Source: Bacteroidia bacterium
GTDB lineage: Bacteria; Bacteroidota; Bacteroidia; B-17B0; Aurantibacillaceae
Assembly: GCA_016787785.1 (NCBI GenBank)
Contig: JAEUTO010000010.1
Location: 124,001-188,000, forward strand
Direction: 5' to 3'
Length of the DNA stretch: 64,000 bases
The position numbers and the translations under genes were made by a program. Every line of letters begins with the position of its first letter. Position 1 is the first letter of the stretch. Positions 61,133 through 64,000 of this stretch are shown here, in pieces. The notes under the pieces are model-generated. The model did no database searches, was not told where the DNA came from, and saw only the letters and a program-made list of their open reading frames with translations.

Positions 61133-62181
61133 TGAATAGAATTGCAAATATATTTTTTTTGCTTGGTGTTTTAATTTTTGCATCCTGTAAAGTAGATCCA
61201 AAGATCATAGAACCATTGCCTGCAGATAATTTGGTTGAGGTTATTCCTGATGGATGGCCGCAACCCAAATATACTTTTAGTGTAAATACTATTAGTGAAG
61301 ATAAATTTGTTTTAGGCCGCGCTTTGTTCTATGAAGAAATGTTGAGTGTAGATAATACTATTTCCTGCGGCAGCTGTCATCAGGATTTTGCAGCTTTCTC
61401 GCATTCAGAGCATAAAGTTAGCCATGGTATTTACGACAGGCAAGGAACAAGAAATGCACCGGGTATTTTTAATTTAACCTGGCATCCGCTTTTTATGCAT
61501 GATGGTGGTATCAATCATATTGAAGTACAACCGTTAGGACCAATTACTAATACGCTTGAAATGGGCGCTGATATTAATCCCGTAATTGCAAAGTTGCAGG
61601 CCTCAAGTAAATATCAAAACCTGTTTAAAAAAGCTTATGGCAGTGATACTGTAAATAGCCAAAAATTATTGCGCGCTATGACTGTTTTTATGGGACTAAT
61701 GTATTCGTACAACAGTAAATTTGACTATTACAAACGTAACGAGAATAATGTAGAACTTTCGGATGCAGAGCTAAGAGGTTACAGTTTGTTTACAGCCAAA
61801 TGCTCCGGTTGTCATACCGAACCACTATTTTCTGACTTTGCTTTTAGAAGTAATGGTTTAACGGTTGATCCTTTTTACCAGGATAGTGGCCGCGCACATA
61901 TTACAGGCTTACCTACTGACAGGTACAAATTTAAAACACCAAGCTTAAGAAATATTGCAAAAACAGCGCCCTACATGCATGATGGGCGTTACACAACTTT
62001 AAATGAATGTTTAGATCATTATACAAATGCAATACCTAATTTAACAAATCTCGATCCCTCTATACCAACTAACGGTTTTCAGTTTAGCGCACAAAATAAA
62101 CAAGATATAATCGCGTTCTTAAATACGTTGACCGATTATAAATTTTTAGGTGATAAACGTTTTGCGAACCCAAATTTTTAA
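61132..62181 (+). CDS. MbnH-like di-haem cytochrome c peroxidase family lipoprotein
   Basis: 349 aa with a lipobox (LIFASCK). Two CxxCH haem sites: CGSCH (C79-H83) and CSGCH (C224-H228). The MauG/cytochrome c peroxidase layout is clear (GRALFYEEMLS, FSHSEHKVSHGIYDRQGTRNAP, YKFKTPSLRNIAKTAPYMHDGRY). Next to an MbnP protein it is best called MbnH-like, an enzyme that oxidises Trp in its partner with peroxide. It is translationally coupled to the MbnP gene. An ordinary cytochrome c peroxidase cannot be excluded from sequence alone. Confidence 0.82.
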   Translation: MNRIANIFFLLGVLIFASCKVDPKIIEPLPADNLVEVIPDGWPQPKYTFSVNTISEDKFVLGRALFYEEMLSVDNTISCGSCHQDFAAFSHSEHKVSHGIYDRQGTRNAPGIFNLTWHPLFMHDGGINHIEVQPLGPITNTLEMGADINPVIAKLQASSKYQNLFKKAYGSDTVNSQKLLRAMTVFMGLMYSYNSKFDYYKRNENNVELSDAELRGYSLFTAKCSGCHTEPLFSDFAFRSNGLTVDPFYQDSGRAHITGLPTDRYKFKTPSLRNIAKTAPYMHDGRYTTLNECLDHYTNAIPNLTNLDPSIPTNGFQFSAQNKQDIIAFLNTLTDYKFLGDKRFANPNF

Positions 62182-62184
62182 GCC

Positions 62185-62556
62185 ATGAAAAGATATCTTG
62201 TATATATTTTACTTTTAACATCAATTATTTTTTATTCCTGTAAAAAGAACAATGTAGGTGGCAATGCCGAAATAAAAGGTGTTATAAAACATCACGCCAA
62301 AATAATTGGTGGCGCCACGGTGTACATAAAATTCAATGCAAAAGAATATCCCGGTAGCGATGTTTCGGTTTACGATGCAACAGTAAACGCAGACGTAAAT
62401 GGAAACTATAGCATTAAATGTTATAAAGGCGATTATTATTTATACGCTGTTGGACAAGATCTTGATGTACCACCTCCATACCAGGTAAAAGGCGGCGTGC
62501 CGGTAAATATCAGGAACAGAGAAGTGGTGGAGATAGAGATCCCGGTTACGGAATAA
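62185..62556 (+). CDS. Small lipoprotein with carboxypeptidase-regulatory-like fold
   Basis: 123 aa with a lipobox (FYSCKK). The rest (GVIKHHAKIIGGATVYIKF, YDATVNADVNGNYSIKCYKGDYYLYA) looks like a small beta-sandwich of the CarboxypepD regulatory type, common in TonB receptors. It begins 3 bp after the MbnH stop, so it is part of the operon. The role is unknown; it may bind substrate or link the partners at the membrane. Confidence 0.65.
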   Translation: MKRYLVYILLLTSIIFYSCKKNNVGGNAEIKGVIKHHAKIIGGATVYIKFNAKEYPGSDVSVYDATVNADVNGNYSIKCYKGDYYLYAVGQDLDVPPPYQVKGGVPVNIRNREVVEIEIPVTE

Positions 62557-62601
62557 ATTAGTATTTCAAATGTAAAATGGTTGATATAAATATCGATCAT
62601 T

Positions 62602-63600
62602 ATGAAATTTTTAAGAGTAACAATTTTACTTTTTTTTAGTTTACCAATTTTTGCCTGCGATCTTTGTGGTAGTTTTATGGGCATAACGCCCTACGACAAT
62701 CAAAGTCAGCTGTGTATTTTGCATCGCTACCGTGTTTTTAACGGTTACCGCAATTACCAGCAAACATCAAGGTTTACAGAGCCAGGGGCTTACAAAACCA
62801 TGCACGACCCGGGAATGTTGAACCACGATTCATCTGGTATAACTAAAAACCATTCTAGTAAGGACTATGAATCCTACAAAATAATAGAATTAAGAGGCAA
62901 GTGTTTTTTTCATCCGCGCTGGGAGTTGAATTTTATTTTGCCTTTCCAGCAAATTAAAACAAAGTACGATGAGGAAAAAAATAAGGTCACCGGAATGGCC
63001 GATCCTTCTTTATTTGCAGGTTATCATTTAATTAAGCGTTTAAATGATTACAAAATAAAGCAACGTTTAATAATTGGCGCCGGTATTAAATTACCACTTG
63101 GCGTTTCCGACCAACAAAACGATGATGGTGAAAGAATGATGCTGATCAACCAAAACGGCACAGGAAGTATAGATCATTTTTATTATTTGAATTACATGCT
63201 AAGCCAAAAACGCTGGGGAGTAAATTCAAACAGTATTTTTAAAATAAACGGCAGTAATAAATATCACGAAAGATATGCCTGTTCTTACAATCAGGTATTT
63301 AGCTTATTTAGTCGGTTCGAAATAAAAGCGCTAAATGTGTTTCCTTCTATTTTCGCAAATTATGAGTACTGTAAAGGTTTATTTGTAAATGACAAGCTAA
63401 TGGAAGGCACCAATGTAAATGTATTATTACTTGGCCCTGCACTTGATATCAGTTATAAGAGTTTTGTTTTAAATACTTCTTTTCAGTTTAACGTATACGA
63501 AAGGGTGTCGAGCCAAAACCTCTCTAACGCGGGAAGGTTTGTTGTTGGCCTTACTTATAATTTTAAACAGGAAAAATATTTAATAAAAAACAAAAACTAA
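62602..63600 (+). CDS. Outer-membrane barrel-like protein with CDLCG motif
   Basis: 332 aa with a signal peptide ending in ACDLCGSFMG. The DLCG start of the mature chain, followed by ITPYDNQ, an RYRVFNGYRNY strand and many barrel-like strands (LIIGAGIKLPLGVS, LNTSFQFNVYERVS), suggests an outer-membrane porin-like or transport protein. The CxxC directly after cleavage could bind metal. It is the last gene of the MbnP/MbnH operon, 45 bp after the small lipoprotein. It is a candidate outer-membrane partner for copper. Confidence 0.65.
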   Translation: MKFLRVTILLFFSLPIFACDLCGSFMGITPYDNQSQLCILHRYRVFNGYRNYQQTSRFTEPGAYKTMHDPGMLNHDSSGITKNHSSKDYESYKIIELRGKCFFHPRWELNFILPFQQIKTKYDEEKNKVTGMADPSLFAGYHLIKRLNDYKIKQRLIIGAGIKLPLGVSDQQNDDGERMMLINQNGTGSIDHFYYLNYMLSQKRWGVNSNSIFKINGSNKYHERYACSYNQVFSLFSRFEIKALNVFPSIFANYEYCKGLFVNDKLMEGTNVNVLLLGPALDISYKSFVLNTSFQFNVYERVSSQNLSNAGRFVVGLTYNFKQEKYLIKNKN

Positions 63601-63652
63601 TTTATTTTATTTTTAATATTTCAGGTATCTTACTACTTTAAAATTTACTAAC

Positions 63653-64000
63653 GTGTCGGTTAAAATTACATTTTTAGGAACCGGTACATCGCAAGGTGTA
63701 CCAATTATTGCCTGTACTTGTGAGGTATGTACCAGTGCAGATTCACGTGACAAACGCTTGCGTTCTTCTATATTAGTAGAAAGCGAAACAAGTCGTTTTG
63801 TAATTGATTCAGGTCCTGATTTCAGACAACAACTATTACGCGAAAAAATTAAAAGACTTGATGCTGTTGTTTTTACACACGAACACAAAGATCACATTGC
63901 CGGGCTGGACGAAGTAAAAGCATTTAATTTTATTAATAAAATGGTAATGCCTGTGTATGCCACAAAAAGAGTGCAGGAAGCACTACACCGCGAGTTTGCC
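63653..64000 (+). CDS. Metallo-beta-lactamase-fold hydrolase (PhnP-like), 3' end cut by the window
   Basis: A GTG start at 63653 opens a frame that runs to the window's end (116 codons visible). The MBL-fold N-terminus is clear: ITFLGTGTSQGVPI, CTCEVCTSAD, and the metal motif THEHKDHIAG (about residues 75-84, HxHxDH). Members include the phosphodiesterase PhnP and relatives that act on cyclic phosphates. The Cys triplet near residues 22-27 (CTCEVC) is a family-like zinc knuckle. The start is near a TAAAATTTAC region. The rest lies outside the window. Confidence 0.85.
   Translation, partial: MSVKITFLGTGTSQGVPIIACTCEVCTSADSRDKRLRSSILVESETSRFVIDSGPDFRQQLLREKIKRLDAVVFTHEHKDHIAGLDEVKAFNFINKMVMPVYATKRVQEALHREFA

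Noticed and set aside
63613-63888. Minus-strand frame at the right edge
   Set aside because: It overlaps the plus-strand metallo-beta-lactamase gene that has the HxHxDH motif; no support on the minus strand.

Overview
The window is a stretch of chromosome from a Bacteroidota bacterium, probably a Flavobacteriales- or Sphingobacteriales-like lineage. The evidence is the type IX secretion genes (porV, porU, a PorP/SprF protein, gldJ), Bacteroidota-type promoters (TAnnTTTG boxes a short distance before several starts), a SusC-like carboxypeptidase-regulatory N-terminus on the TonB receptor, long-form IspG, a GH92 glycosidase and the absence of Shine-Dalgarno sequences. The DNA is AT-rich. No rRNA, tRNA, IS element, prophage or CRISPR array was recognised. 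A gene is cut at each end: an rRNA-methyltransferase-like gene on the left and a metallo-beta-lactamase-fold hydrolase on the right.

Layout. 1-8 kb holds a FucP-like sugar transporter, two tandem paralogous membrane proteins, a GH92 alpha-mannosidase and a lipoprotein. 8-15 kb holds ispG, an OmpA-like protein, a deoxyhypusine-synthase-like enzyme, a tyrosine phosphatase and a peptide-binding lipoprotein. 15-23 kb is the type IX secretion/gliding block: porV and porU on the minus strand, divergent from porP/sprF and gldJ. 23-28 kb holds murF, a dicarboxylate/amino-acid symporter and yidC. 28-32 kb is a metal-type TonB receptor with a small His/Cys protein and an unknown exported protein. 32-34 kb holds DinB, SRPBCC and AHSA1 proteins.

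34.2-39.0 kb is the most unusual region. Accessory genes, all on the minus strand, are separated by imperfect palindromes that share TAACAGC at one end and CAAAACGTTA at the other. They look like integron cassettes with attC sites but no integrase in the window (a CALIN-like array). Cargo: a DUF6980-like zinc-ribbon protein, a PD-(D/E)XK nuclease-like protein coupled to a free-standing EF-Tu domain-3-like protein, an exported S41 peptidase, a TrmO-like protein and a degenerate receiver domain.

39-59.7 kb is mostly housekeeping: YceI, a frameshifted Crp/Fnr regulator, a PD40/SPOR envelope protein, ribF, atpD-atpC, an orphan histidine kinase, recG, an Asp/Glu racemase, OmpA with thrombospondin type-3 repeats, rarA, msrA, efp and accA. 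Four intergenic repeats with an exact 7-nt period are scattered through the window.

59.8-63.6 kb is a probable copper-handling operon: a small Cys-motif protein, an MbnP-like lipoprotein, an MbnH-like di-haem cytochrome c peroxidase, a small lipoprotein and a CxxC outer-membrane protein, with no methanobactin genes seen. Together with the metal-type TonB receptor at 28-31 kb it suggests a metal-acquisition theme.
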